From Cerrena zonata (taxonomy: Eukaryota; Basidiomycota; Agaricomycetes; Polyporales; Cerrenaceae): a DNA stretch of 64,000 nucleotides. The position numbers and the translations under genes are program-made. How positions within the stretch are numbered: position 1 is the stretch's first letter; every line of letters starts with the position of its first letter. The stretch is from assembly GCA_038087015.1 (NCBI GenBank), contig JASBNA010000038.1, forward strand, positions 124,001 to 188,000, written 5' to 3'. Of the stretch, positions 11,272-22,363 are shown in pieces. Below the pieces are notes generated by a model. That model made no database searches. It was not told the DNA's origin and saw only the letters and a program-made list of their open reading frames with translations.

Positions 11272-13642
11272 GCAACGTATATTTTATAGCATATAATTAT
11301 AGTATTATTCGAGTATATATATGGATCGGACTAGTTGACCGTTAAACGTCAAACGACGAAGCCGTTGTAGAACCACGCTCTGGTGACTACATTTCACGAT
11401 CTCATGAAGCGTTTATGTCCGAGCTCGGAGAATACACGATTATATATAGTGTCACTCTACTTGACAGTACCTGCTATATGGTGATAAAATCTGCTATGTC
11501 AGCAACGGAGATTGGGCCATAGACTTGAAACATGCTGATATGCCGAAGTGTGTTTAACATGAGCATTACTCAATAGAAGATGATGTATGCACATCAGACA
11601 CGCTAAAGTAAGTCGATTTTTAGTATCACCCTAATCGGTGGCAGCACGCCACGAGATAACAAGAGAACGGAGCAGAGGTTAGCCTTCTCTTGGATAGGAA
11701 GGAACTGTGTTAAACAACTGATCAAGATGGTTACACAGTTCCCGATTCTTGGCGGTTTGTTTGTATTTCATGACCGTCCCCGGTGAAGATACCTCACCGG
11801 AGAGGGGTAACGTCAATAAGTTTGCTACCTCCCGACAGCATGGTAGAGAGAAAAAACATCACGCTGCCAAGAAAACATTACGTCTTTAGCCCAATCATGC
11901 GTCCACCTCTGCTTTCACATAGGAAGGAGTAACTCGGGTAACGCTCCGAGAACATGAGCCATAAACACGAGATCAACGGGCTATGGTACGCAGACTTTTG
12001 ATAATATAATTTGAGAACACGGCACATCGTCGGCAATGAATGAAACGGAGGTCACTTTCAGCTAAAACCACAAGGTTTGGTGAGAGTTGTATGAAATAAT
12101 GACATATAGTGAGATTATACCACAGCACTTTAGGCTCATAAGTAGCCGTTCACCCGAAACGGGTTTCGAGGGTGGCGCTTATTTGCATAGAAAACATTCG
12201 GATCGTCGTTTCCTTCAGGTACTTGGAGAAAAGACACATTTGCCCACAGAAATAATGGACTGACAGCAGGACAATATCAAACATAAGCACTACGGGAGCG
12301 TTGACGTTGGTCGCCGTCTTGATGGAATCACAGAAACATCCAATGTTCGGAGGTATTCAGTACGTAGATACCACGGAACATGAGGGTATTAGAAAATGTG
12401 CTGCTTGTGACCGGGACCTGGCAAGCACGTCCGTGAGTCTAGGCAAGATAATGTTGTTATTTGAGGATTTGTGACAGAGTGCCACAGTGCCTCGTGGCAA
12501 GTGCTGATCACGGTAAAGATGGAATTCATAGGTAAGGCTTTGAAGCTCCTATATCCGTCAAATCGTGATTCATCGGGAGGGAGAGGATATGCAGCCGCCG
12601 ATCAGCGCAACGGGACTTTTGATTACTCATAGAGGTCAAGGGTTGCAAATCTAATCTCAGGATCAGTAAAGGTGGCTAATATTGAATGAGGTACATGTCC
12701 ACGAGACAGCTTATCGACATGGCCATTCCGTAGGAGCAACGAAAATGAAGCCATATGCCAGGTTCCATATATTCAGACCATCAAAGAGTCCTCTAAACGA
12801 AAGGACTAGCTTTGTCTTACGGCAGATCTCAACGTCATTATATCTAAGCGACCTCGAGATCCATGACCTGTGGATCTGGGTGCGAAGAGGCAATGGAACG
12901 AGGCTTCCTTGAGGATCATCGATAAGTAGGAAGATTACATACATGCTAGCTGGACACGTTCCGTGCGTGGGGAGATCGGACCAATTGGAAGAACGAACTC
13001 CCGACGGTATACTGGGAGATGCTGGATGCCCTATGGATTGCAGCAGATTGTAGGAGCGATTTAGTGAAAGATAGCAGAAAGTATTCTGCAAAGTTACTCA
13101 GCCCTGCATGGGAGGAAAGGCGGTGTTGTGTTTCAACTTCAGCGGCGCTACACCTGTCCATATTTGGCAAGTGATGAAGCCTTGGTTACATGCTTGCGTC
13201 AACTCGTGGTCCCATTTTTCACGTCAATGTTCCTGTTGTCAATTTTTACCCAGCGTTTCGCGATTTTGTCTAACTGGCGCAGTTGAACCTGTCTGCACTC
13301 ACGAGGCGTGGTTATAGAATACGGTGAACGGGAGACGGCACGAATGTTTTCACACCTGCTCCATTTCATCCCAAACTAGCGGCTTCACCATCACAGCGTG
13401 GATAGACAACCTTTCCCAAAATACTCCAAACGTCTTCGATCTAAGTAGCACGGAAGAGATTTTAACTCAGGCTTTCGTCATTCTGATGGTCATGGGTCTA
13501 TCATTTGTCCCGAATATTTTGTCATATACTCCGAGTTACTACTCAAGGATGTCGGGCATTCGAACCTATAAGATGCTGCTGCTCAAATGTTATCTCCATA
13601 TCGTGGTCGTTGAAAATCTTGGACGCCATCTCCTCCTCCTCT
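11272..13642. other. 2.4 kb gene-free stretch
   Basis: AT-rich just after copy E (runs of tatata near 11280-11320), then ordinary composition. Frames at 12682-12912 (+), 12711-13091 (-) and 12946-13170 (-) overlap one another, lack motifs and look like chance. No tRNA or transposon ends were recognised. Confidence 0.45.
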
Positions 13643-15844
13643 ATGGATTTCCTCACCAACTCTTCTACTCTTCGCCCCATCTTTCTCTTCGTCCTCTGTA
13701 CCGCTGCGTATTCCATAGCTAGGTTGTACAAGGCATCTACGAAAGGTCAACTTCCTCCAGGTCCTCGTGGCTTCCCCATCGTTGGAAACACATTCCAACT
13801 CGGACGACTTCCCTGGTTTCAACTGACTAGATGGGCGAGACAATACGGTTCGTCCCTGTTTGGTAAACCTTATCACTAATGTATGCTAATACTCTATCAA
13901 GGACCGATATATTCCCTAAACCTTGGAGGCCAGACCCTGATTGTGCTTAATAGCCATAAAGTGGCATCTGACCTCCTCGATAAACGATCGGCCATCTACG
14001 CAGATCGACCTCGGATGATCATGACAGGGGAGCTTCTTTGTCGTGGTTTCTTCTTCGCTTTCAACAGCTGCAACGAACTGTACGTGCCCATGTATAACCT
14101 TATCTTTCGAGTTCCTTACGCCCTGACGTCATATACAACAGATGGCGCAGACTTCGTAGAGCCGCATTCGAAGGTCTCAACTTTAAATCGTCAGAGGTAT
14201 TCCAGCCTGTCCAAGAGCGTGAAGCTATTCGACTATCGGAGGCCCTGATCAAAGATCCTGACTCATGGATGGATCATATCAATAGGTACCTTTCTATTAC
14301 GATACCGAGTTAAATCATCACGTCTAATGTCTAACACTGTCCTGTAGGGTAACTGCGTCAGCAGTCCTGTCAACATGCTATTCTCTCCCTCCCGTTGCAT
14401 CCGCCGATGACCCTGTCCTCACGCGTATCAACAACTTCATGCATCGTATCGAGTCCGCTGCTCGTCCAGGAGAGTATCTCGTCGAATTATTCCCCTGGAT
14501 GCTCCGGTTACCAAAATGGATGGCTAAATGGCACCGAGACGCAGAGGAAGCTCATGAACGCGACACAAAAATGTTCATGGAATTTCATATGGATGCTAAG
14601 CAGAGAGTCGTGAGTGAATCTGATTGGTTACTTGTTCTCTTAACGCTCACATCGGATATAGTCCGCTGGCGAAACTAGCCCTTGTATAAGCAGCATTCTG
14701 ATGGATATGAATGAAGTCACCGACAAGGAGGCAGCTTGGCTTGCAGGAACTCTCTTTGGTGCAGGATCGACGACAGTAAATAAAGTTTTCCATTCTAAAT
14801 TTTTTTTCTGACATTTGTACAGACGGCAGCCGCTCAGCACGTTTTCATTCTTGCGATGGTCCTTTATCCTGAGGCTATGCGGAAAGCTCAAGCCGAAATC
14901 GACGCCGTTGTTGGACGCTCTCGCCTCCCCAATTTCAGTGATCGCAAAGACCTTCCATATGTACAAGCTATCATTCGGGAAATCTTCCGATGGAGAAACA
15001 TTGGTGAGCCAGGCTTAATGTTATTTTTGGACTATTTGTACTAACGCGACTATAGGCCCACTTGGTAAGCTTCCCGAGCATACGTATCTATGTATTACAA
15101 CTAACAGCTACAATAGGCCTTCCACACTACAGCACCTGAAGTACTACAGCTGACTGTTCTGCATCATATAACCTGCTAATATCACCCCCCTAGGACGATT
15201 GGTATGAAGGGTACTATATCCCTAAAGGCACAATGGTCTACTTCAACCAATGGTAATAAGCTCTCTCTTAACGCCGTTCCATATAACTCATTTCCTCTGA
15301 TCTAGGGCGATGAATACAGACGCTGAGGTATACGGTGATGACTACGATACCTTCCGTCCTGAACGCTTCCTCGATGAATCCGGTATGAAAGAGAACGTTC
15401 CTCCCAACACCCACGGCGAGGTCAGAATTTACCACACTTCCGCGTGTATCACAACGTGTTGACTTACCCGACTGCTTAATAGGGTCACACAGGCTTTGGC
15501 TACGGCCGACGCAAATGTGTCGGTGTGAACTTGGCCAAAAGCACCATGTTCATCAACATCGCCACCACACTCTGGGCATTTGATATTGGAAAGGGTAAAG
15601 ATGCGAACGGGAATATTGTTACTCCTGACGCGAACGCGTTCGAGGACCGTGGCCTCGTTGTGTAAGTTCCGTGCCACAATTGTTTTCGAAGCCTAGAGTT
15701 GACGTTGATATCAGCGGACCTGATCCTTTCCCTGTCTCGTTCACGCCACGCTCCTCCGAGGTTGTCCCAGAAATTTTGGCACAAGCACAACAGGTCGTAA
15801 AGCCCGTCCCCGTCCAACACACTCCCATCGCTCGCAAACTCTGA
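13643..15844 (+). CDS. Cytochrome P450 monooxygenase with a +1 frame break
   Basis: Membrane-anchored fungal class II P450. The 12 exons are 13643-13847, 13902-14079, 14142-14285, 14348-14609, 14662-14775, 14823-15003, 15056-15064, 15117-15140, 15194-15252, 15306-15420, 15483-15661 and 15715-15844. Visible features in order: N-terminal hydrophobic anchor ([17 protein letters not shown]), proline hinge [13 protein letters not shown], helix C WRRLRR, I-helix FGAGSTT, K-helix REIFR, the PLGLPHYST and YYIPKGTMV block, PERF region, and heme loop [10 protein letters not shown] with the axial Cys. Exon 7 is only 9 nt. Exon 8 contains one base too many: a TGA at 15137-15139 interrupts the conserved block, and removing one base would give about 532 residues, the usual length. 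Substrate unknown. It is a pseudogene, an assembly indel, or a very unusual splice. Confidence 0.85.
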
Positions 15845-16774
15845 TCAGGCTACGGTAAATTGCTTTGAATTAACGCACGATCTCTCCTTGCTTTCTGCTT
15901 TTATTCGCTCTCGCCTATGAACCCTCTCTATTGTAATACGACAATCACGTTCCTCCTCATTCGTCCCGCTGTATTCCCCAGTCTGTAGCTCACCTGTACA
16001 CTACGCTGTACAGTAGTGATGTAGCACATCCTGCCCATTCAATTAAATCGAAATTAGCCCTTCTGGCTTACCTGATAACTCATCTGTGAACTCGCCGGAC
16101 GAGGGAAATATTATTACAACGGAAACTAGACGTAATATTTCCGTTGTCATATTAGCGTAGTAACGTTTTATGACAAATGTTCTAATCACGTTATGTTGTG
16201 TGCCTAATGTAACATTAAGGTATTTTGCCCGTAATATGGGATGGGAGCTTTTCGACCTTCACTTGACGCGGCTACGACCATGAGAAGGGGTTCAATGAAA
16301 TGAATGTTTCATGCCACCGCTCAAACCCTGCTGAAACCACCACTTATTCCCATTACTCATTCACAAGACGCCAGCATCCCATTCGGTACTACCAGTACTT
16401 TGGTAAGTGAAGTATCCATACATCGATTCAAGAAATTGTCAACTGGCGACATATACTACTCCAACTGTCCAAATTGGGACAGGAACCTGGAACATCCAGT
16501 TCGCTTCGTAGAGGCTTCGGGGCCCGGAAAGAAGCTCGTCAGGAGATCTAGAAACCGAATGTCGGTTGTCATGGAATCATTGAATTTGAAAGTCGGACGG
16601 TTATTGTTAAACATGTAATTTGCTTGAATGATCCGTGTTTACTCTGAGACATTGCGCCGCACCGAATGAGCCGCATTGTGAACGTGTTTATCGAATTGAC
16701 CGTAACTTGAGACTTGTTTATAGGACGACACTTAGTACTCGACACTACTGATAAGTAGATTACTACGTATTCAT
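15845..16774. other. Intergenic region between P450 and hydrophobin 1
   Basis: About 0.9 kb between convergent gene ends. It contains a perfect 10-bp inverted repeat at 16116-16147. The frame at 16304-16618 (+) has no recognisable domain. Confidence 0.45.
16116..16147. repeat. Perfect 10-bp inverted repeat
   Basis: Arms ACAACGGAAA (16116-16125) and TTTCCGTTGT (16138-16147) flank a 12-nt spacer. It lies 270 bp past the P450 stop. Confidence 0.7.
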
Positions 16775-17211
16775 TTAGAGGCTGACAGGAACACAACCGA
16801 TGGAGACGGCGCTACCCTATGTGAAAGGTCAAAAACATTGCCGTTTAGAAACGTCGAGTGAGACATACATGACTGTTGTCAGAGCAGCAGACCGGATTGG
16901 CCTTGCAGGAGTTGCTTCCGACCCCAATGACGGAGATCGGGCTGCAAGTAAGACCAACAAGAACGTTGAGGTCTTGGACTACAATCTCCAGCAAACCAAG
17001 TACCTTGGCTGCAGCTGCATTATTCGCCTGACCGGGTTGATTATAAATAATCTATCGCGTGTATCAGGAGTTGGCAACTTACCGTCGTGACTGTGTCGCA
17101 GCATTGAACAGGCCCGGTTGTACAAGAGCTGGCGGGCTCGCCTCCCCAACGAGTGGTGAGGGGGGTGGCGACCGCAAGAAGAGGGAGAGCGAGAAGGGTG
17201 AGGGAAAGCAT
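16775..17211 (-). CDS. Class I hydrophobin 1
   Basis: Small secreted amphipathic protein that self-assembles at air-water and cell-wall interfaces. Minus-strand exons 17083-17211, 16869-17027 and 16775-16816 give 109 residues. A signal peptide (MLSLTLLALPLLAVATP) is followed by all eight hydrophobin cysteines in the usual C..CC..C..C..CC..C order: SSCTTGPVQCCD, LTCSP, NSCKANPVCCSD and IGCVPVSL. Spacing of the last loop and the GC(V/I)P end fit class I. The intron positions equal those of the plus-strand hydrophobin at 19562, including a middle exon of exactly 53 codons. A TATA box sits about 95 nt upstream of the ATG. The gene is hidden under unrelated longer antisense frames, so automated callers could miss it. 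Confidence 0.92.
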
Positions 17212-17305
17212 CTTGAATGAAGAGAGAGCTAGATTCGCTGCGGTTCACTGGTGTAGAAGTATGAGAGGAACTTGTGTGTTGATAATGAGAGTCGTGAGGC
17301 ACTTC

Positions 17306-17311
17306 TTTATA
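17306..17311 (-). promoter_or_regulatory. TATA box of hydrophobin 1
   Basis: The minus strand reads TATATAAAG here, about 95 nt before the hydrophobin 1 start codon, matching the TATA-to-ATG spacing at hydrophobin 2. Confidence 0.6.
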
Positions 17312-17344
17312 TACCAAATAAAATGCTTCTGTCGATTATTATGA

Positions 17345-19440
17345 CAGGCCAGCCTAGACATGAGAGAGTGGTGTGGTCATGTCAATGTTTGTGTCACCGA
17401 CGAATGCCAACTCCACCAAGGGACTAGATAAGAGGAAATTTGGGAATCCTGGTGAGAAGTAGGATCAGATGGATAAGGTACATTGAGTCAGTTTACGGAA
17501 CCAACTATTGCACCATGACGAATAGAGCGCGATGATCACAACCGAAGTCGTTGTGGAGACATGACATGCGTACTACTCGTCGGAAAGTTGTAGAACTAGA
17601 GTGAGAAGTATCTCCATTTATCGAGGGAGGTAGTATAATGACCTGGATCACTGGTAAACAGTGTTATGTGTATTATGTTTTGAAAGGATAGAACGATGCC
17701 TTGAACTGCTAGTGAAGGTCGGCATTTTCCGGGCTCATCTAGTGGACTTCAAGTTCATGGTTCAAGTTGCACAGTCACTCCACTGTTCCCTCCGATTTGA
17801 TTCGAGGACTGAGGATTTGGACTCGTTTTGCTTCTCGTGCACTTCTGGAGAGCTCTAGATTATCACAATATTTGGGAATGTCTGTTGTATGTGGATCTAT
17901 TGAATACATACGTGACGTAGTATCCGTCATCGCAGTCATTGTACAGTACCTGGCGAGTCAACAAGGTGAGTGCGGATATGAAATTCTGATGACAAGTGAT
18001 CTAATTCAGTCTCAGAATCCTTCATTTGTGCTCTCAGGGTTCCGGAACATCACTCGTGGGTGATACTAGGTTGCTCCAAGGTGCCTGAAAGTATACGTCC
18101 TCGGAAAAGTATCGTGCAGTATTCCAGCAACTACGTAGAAGAAACAAACTACACGATCTCGTTCGAATTGAGCCTTGTCTACTAAGCCTTTGGTGTTTAT
18201 ACTAACGATTCCGTCAAAGAGGCTTAAATCCGCCTGTCAGTTGGACTTTTCAAGGCGCCGTACTGCTCGTGAGTTTACACCTTCTGTATACATGTGGCAT
18301 GTTACATGCCTCTTTGGACAGCATTCTATCGGCTCCACTGGCACCAAACATGCTCTCAGACCTCAGGTATGATATACCTATGACAGCTCGGGTCCACCCT
18401 GTCAAAGGATTCTGTTGGGGCTCCACCGTCTGGAATCCAATAATATCGCAAATCGTTGAGTTGATGTAAACATACGGTAACCACTTCACGGTGGAACCCG
18501 TCGGTGGAAAGTAATTGACCCGAAGGCCCCTCTTCCTCCGACCGCGGCTTCTTACTCTCACTGGAATCGTGACGGTACACATGTCGACTCTCTTACCTCT
18601 ATTCAGCCAAATGAACTCAAACTTTGAAGTTAGATTGTCCTTGCACTCGCGCAATGCGTCTTCCCTTCCCGTGCTTCTCCGTACTTCCCTGTAGGGAACA
18701 ACGTGCAAGGTGATTCCAAAATGGGGTACTTGCCAGTTAGCGACCCTCAGTATCACCGACTCGCTAAGCCCTAGTTTATTCTTTGCTCTTGCTGTGGGAA
18801 CTCCCAGTCTGTGTGGCCCTGCATCTTTGAAAAAGTGTCTCTTCCAACGATAGGGTCTTACGAGAACTTGTTTCAATATTCTTCGGAATGGTCCTCAAAC
18901 ATTCGATGCCGGGCTTTAAGATGGTTGACCTTCAGCTGTTCAATTTTCACACCTTCTCCCGGTCCCGACTGGTGTTCAAACTTCGAAGAAGACGGAATCG
19001 ACGAATTGCATATACTTAATATATCATTGGAGTCTGTCAGGTGCCGTCCAATATTCAAGAATAAGCGAGGACGTGTGTATTCACTACGAATACAACGATT
19101 TTTTGACGGTAAAGATTTTGTCCAGCTTCTCCCCTTACATCAACCAACGGCGTTGTTCGTTTTCTCCACTTCTGACAGTTCATCTCGGGTTGCGAAATAT
19201 TCGCATCATAGAATCATCCTTCTTTGGTCTCGGTGTCCCTGACCTAGTGGTTGAGGAGCTCGCTACTCGTACCACCACTTCGCACATTGTGGAGTTCTAC
19301 TCACGGAAATTATCTTCTCGTGCTTCTAGATGCGCGCAAACCACTCAACTATGTCAAACTGACGACACATCGCTCAGGATGAAACCGCATCCCAAGTTCG
19401 AATTGACGTTCTTCCCTTATTCTGCTGCCACATAATTCCA
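17345..19440. other. Spacer between divergent hydrophobins, possible decayed ORFs
   Basis: About 2.1 kb. A minus-strand frame at 18250-18876 (208 codons, methionine start) is the longest open stretch in the spacer. I do not recognise a domain in it, and neither flank gives an obvious splice partner. A second minus-strand frame at 18873-19058 and plus-strand frames at 18811-19435 overlap it. Some plus-strand segments have the leucine-rich look of degraded F-box-type proteins, but I cannot build a continuous model. Confidence 0.3.
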
Positions 19441-19460
19441 AAAATTCCCATCGAAAATCC

Positions 19461-19468
19461 TATATAAA
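19461..19468 (+). promoter_or_regulatory. TATA box of hydrophobin 2
   Basis: TATATAAA lies 94-101 nt before the ATG at 19562; the intervening leader is CA-rich, as is common for strongly expressed fungal genes. Confidence 0.65.
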
Positions 19469-19561
19469 CCTCTTGAATATGACCTTCAATCCTCAGCAAC
19501 TGCCAACAACAGTTCTTCAGTGTCTAACACGTTCACCACTTCTCACAACTCTCAACTCAAA

Positions 19562-20027
19562 ATGTTCTCTCGCGTCGTTGCTTTGACCGCCTTGGCCCTC
19601 CCTCTTCTTGCGGCTGCCACCCCGCTCGACGCTCGTGGAGGCGAACCTGCTAGCCAATGCAACACTGGACCCGTTCAATGCTGCAACAGCGTTCAAAAAG
19701 TAACATTTCTTGTTGATCTATATTTTAATCCAGTTAATCATACAATAACTTCTTAGGCTAACTCTCCCGCCGCTGCCGGCATCCTCGCCCTTTTGGGGGT
19801 TGTTCTCCAAGATCTGACAGTCCCCATTGGTATTACTTGCTCCCCCATCAGCGTCATCGGTCTCGGTGGCAACTCCTGCAGTGCCAACCCTGTTTGCTGC
19901 GAGAACAACAGCTTTGTAAGCTCCATAACATTTTCCCTTCCACATGGTAGTCAGTTTATTAATGTTTGCATACTAACAGGGTGGTCTCATCTCCATTGGT
20001 TGTGTCCCTGTTGACTTGAGCCTCTAA
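19562..20027 (+). CDS. Class I hydrophobin 2
   Basis: Exons 19562-19699, 19757-19915 and 19980-20027 give 114 residues. The signal peptide [19 protein letters not shown] ends at an Ala-rich cleavage region. The eight cysteines are at [30 protein letters not shown] and [10 protein letters not shown]. The protein is clearly paralogous to hydrophobin 1 on the other strand: both share [22 protein letters not shown] and GCVPV, both have phase-0 introns at the same codons, and both have a 53-codon middle exon. Hydrophobins are typically induced in aerial hyphae or fruiting bodies; a consensus TATA box fits strong regulated expression. It lies convergent to the phosphatase gene, with only 315 bp between stop codons. 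Confidence 0.93.
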
Positions 20028-20342
20028 GCAAACACTTGTTTTGCATTGTATCGGGTAGCAAGTGTCAGTGATTGGTTTTGCACATGTATACCTTGTATGG
20101 AGAGTGGCGTTAATTGATATCCCTGGGTGTTGACTTTTCCATTATTTGAGTGTATTCTGAATGTTGAAGATGGCCCTAAATTGAGTAGAGAAGTTTAAAG
20201 TGTGTTACACTGATTACCAGAGTCCATGAATAGCAAAATGTTGAATCTGAGATGTCTCATGGGGAGATATAATGATACATGCAACTCTTGGTACACATAT
20301 TGTGCATGATGAGTACACAAAAGAATACATTTTGGACTAAAG
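20028..20342. other. Short convergent 3' region
   Basis: This 315-bp gap lies between the hydrophobin 2 and phosphatase stop codons. It should hold both 3' UTRs; nothing else is visible. Confidence 0.5.
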
Positions 20343-21601
20343 CTACAGGAAGTAGTCTGCTGGAGGTCGCTTTGCAGGTATCGATCGAACGTCCTACGAA
20401 CGGGATCAGTATAACAGACCGTCTATACACAAAAAGTGTACTTACCGAAGGTGCATGCGAGAACACCTTATACTCCTGTCCGAGATACTCATCCAACTCC
20501 AAGATCGAAGCAACGTTTCCACACCGATAGCAATAATTCGGCGCACTCCACACTGTCACGATCAGGTTATCGAACATCAGTTTATACCCCTCCATCGCTA
20601 ACTGATGTGCTCTTGCAATGAGGTCGATAGCGTTATGGTGCGCGAACGCTTTGGTGATATCTGCGCCGAATAGGAAGCCTGCACCTCGAGGTGAGAGACC
20701 CCACCCGTTGATGTCTGAGGAGCGAAGTGAGCGTTAGCGATACGTTCATCGAAAGGACGAGGTAGTGTTGGTATTGCGTACCGTCGGGATCCGACCACAG
20801 AAGATCACACATTGGACCATCATGCGGGACCTCTTGTTTCCTGTCGATCCCTCGTATCTATCGACAAGTTCAGTATACAACCCCATACCCATCCACGAAT
20901 TACATACCTGATCGATCCCCTGCAAGTTCGGACTCAACCCTCCATGCACACAAAAGACTCTCCCATCCACGATCGCCCCAAGCGCAAGGTAATCAAAGAC
21001 CTCACAACACCACCTCCACACATTACTACTCCCATACTTCCTCTGACACTCATCGTAGAATCCGTAAACTTGGGTGATTTGTCTTGACTCGTGGTTCCCT
21101 CGGATGAGAGTCATACGTTCGGGGTAACGGACTTTGAGGGCGAGGAGAAGGAGGAATGTTTCGACACTGTAGAAGCCTCGATCGACAAAGTCACCTGTAA
21201 AGTCAACGAATTAAAGAGAACTTGAATGTATGGGGGAAAGGAGAGGAGACGTACCCATGAAGAGGTAATTTGTTTCCGGACAGAAGCCACCAACTTTAAA
21301 GAGTTCCATCATATCCCAGAACTGTCCATGTATATCCCCACATATCTAAATCGTACCACAAGTCATCAACTATCCATATATACAGCAAACAACGAAATAC
21401 GCACCGTAACGGGTGAATCCACCACCTGCACATTCGCCTCCTCAATAAGGATTTCTCTCGCTTTGATACATAGTATCTTCACCTGCTCTTCCGAGATAGG
21501 TTCACACCTAATCAACTGTTCTATCTGTCTGACAAGATTGAACTTATAAAACAGGTAACAAGAAAAGGTAATCGGGTATACCTATCAAGGTCACTCGGCA
21601 T
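20343..21601 (-). CDS. PP2A-family Ser/Thr phosphatase catalytic subunit (PP4/PPG1-like)
   Basis: Cytoplasmic or nuclear metallophosphatase. Minus-strand exons 21582-21601, 21405-21528, 21255-21345, 20908-21194, about 20782-20857, 20446-20714 and 20343-20393 give about 305 residues, the usual length of PP4/PP6/PPG1 subunits. Metal-binding and catalytic blocks are intact: [58 protein letters not shown] and [10 protein letters not shown], then [12 protein letters not shown]. The C-terminus ends DYFL, the tail that is carboxymethylated on leucine in this family. I cannot choose between the PP4, PPG1 and PP6/Sit4 branches by eye; the [19 protein letters not shown] segment fits PP4/PPG1 best. Seven exons are joined by GT-AG introns in consistent phase. 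Confidence 0.88.
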
Positions 21602-22363
21602 CTTTGGATAGCAAAACCAGAGCTCAGAAGTCGCGTGCCGACGCGTTAATCGTAGATATATGCGAAGCTATAGATCGGGTAATTCCTTCCCTCGGAATCT
21701 TGTGATTATGTGACTAGTTGTAGTAGTGGGACGGATAGCCTGTGTGGTCGGGGAGAAGCACCTCAAAGCCTTGAAGCCACTGAGGATCCCGTTAAATCTG
21801 TTTGTTCTTGTTATGTGACACCATCTTCGTGAATACCGATTTGGGACATATCTCTGCCTAATTAGACCTAGAGCATGGTGTAAATTGTACACTGGTAGTT
21901 TCATGTGCATAGCGTGTTTACGAGTCAGAACATTGTGGGTGGAAACCGGAATGTCCAAGTCATTATCGGACTCATAAACCAAGTACATGAGCGCCACAAA
22001 GGCATGAGTAGGATGAGAAATAAAAAAAGAAATCCGGGTAAAATCATCAGTGTAGAGCGTAATGTATCTACGATGGCGGGTAAACAATATCAGTCGTCAG
22101 AGGGGGGGATATGAGTGTATGCAGAAGGATGAAACATGAATGAGGCATGAGATGCGTGAAATGGAACACAGTAGGATGAAGTTGAGGAGCTAATGCGGGG
22201 CCGAATAGGAGTGGGAATGGAATGGAGAACCGGGAACCAAGTAATGCGATGTAACGAAACAAAACAAAACATAAAGAGAAAGGAAAATAAGAATATGCAA
22301 ATAGAGCTAGGTGTATGCCCCACAGCTTCGACCAGAATCAAAAGTCAAGTAACTTGTGACCAT
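21602..22363. other. Intergenic region upstream of the phosphatase
   Basis: About 0.76 kb between the phosphatase start and the stop of the next minus-strand gene. The 139-codon minus-strand frame at 21668-22087 has no recognisable motif and lies where a promoter and 3' UTR are expected. Confidence 0.4.

Noticed and set aside
16979..17317. 112-codon minus-strand frame over hydrophobin 1
   Set aside because: It runs in the wrong frame across exon 1 and intron 1 of a well-supported hydrophobin; a shadow.
18250..18876. 208-codon minus-strand ORF between the hydrophobins
   Set aside because: Long enough to notice, but no domain, no splice partners and overlapping alternatives; mentioned only under the spacer.
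21668..22087. 139-codon minus-strand ORF between phosphatase and low-complexity protein
   Set aside because: No motif; it lies in expected regulatory and UTR sequence.
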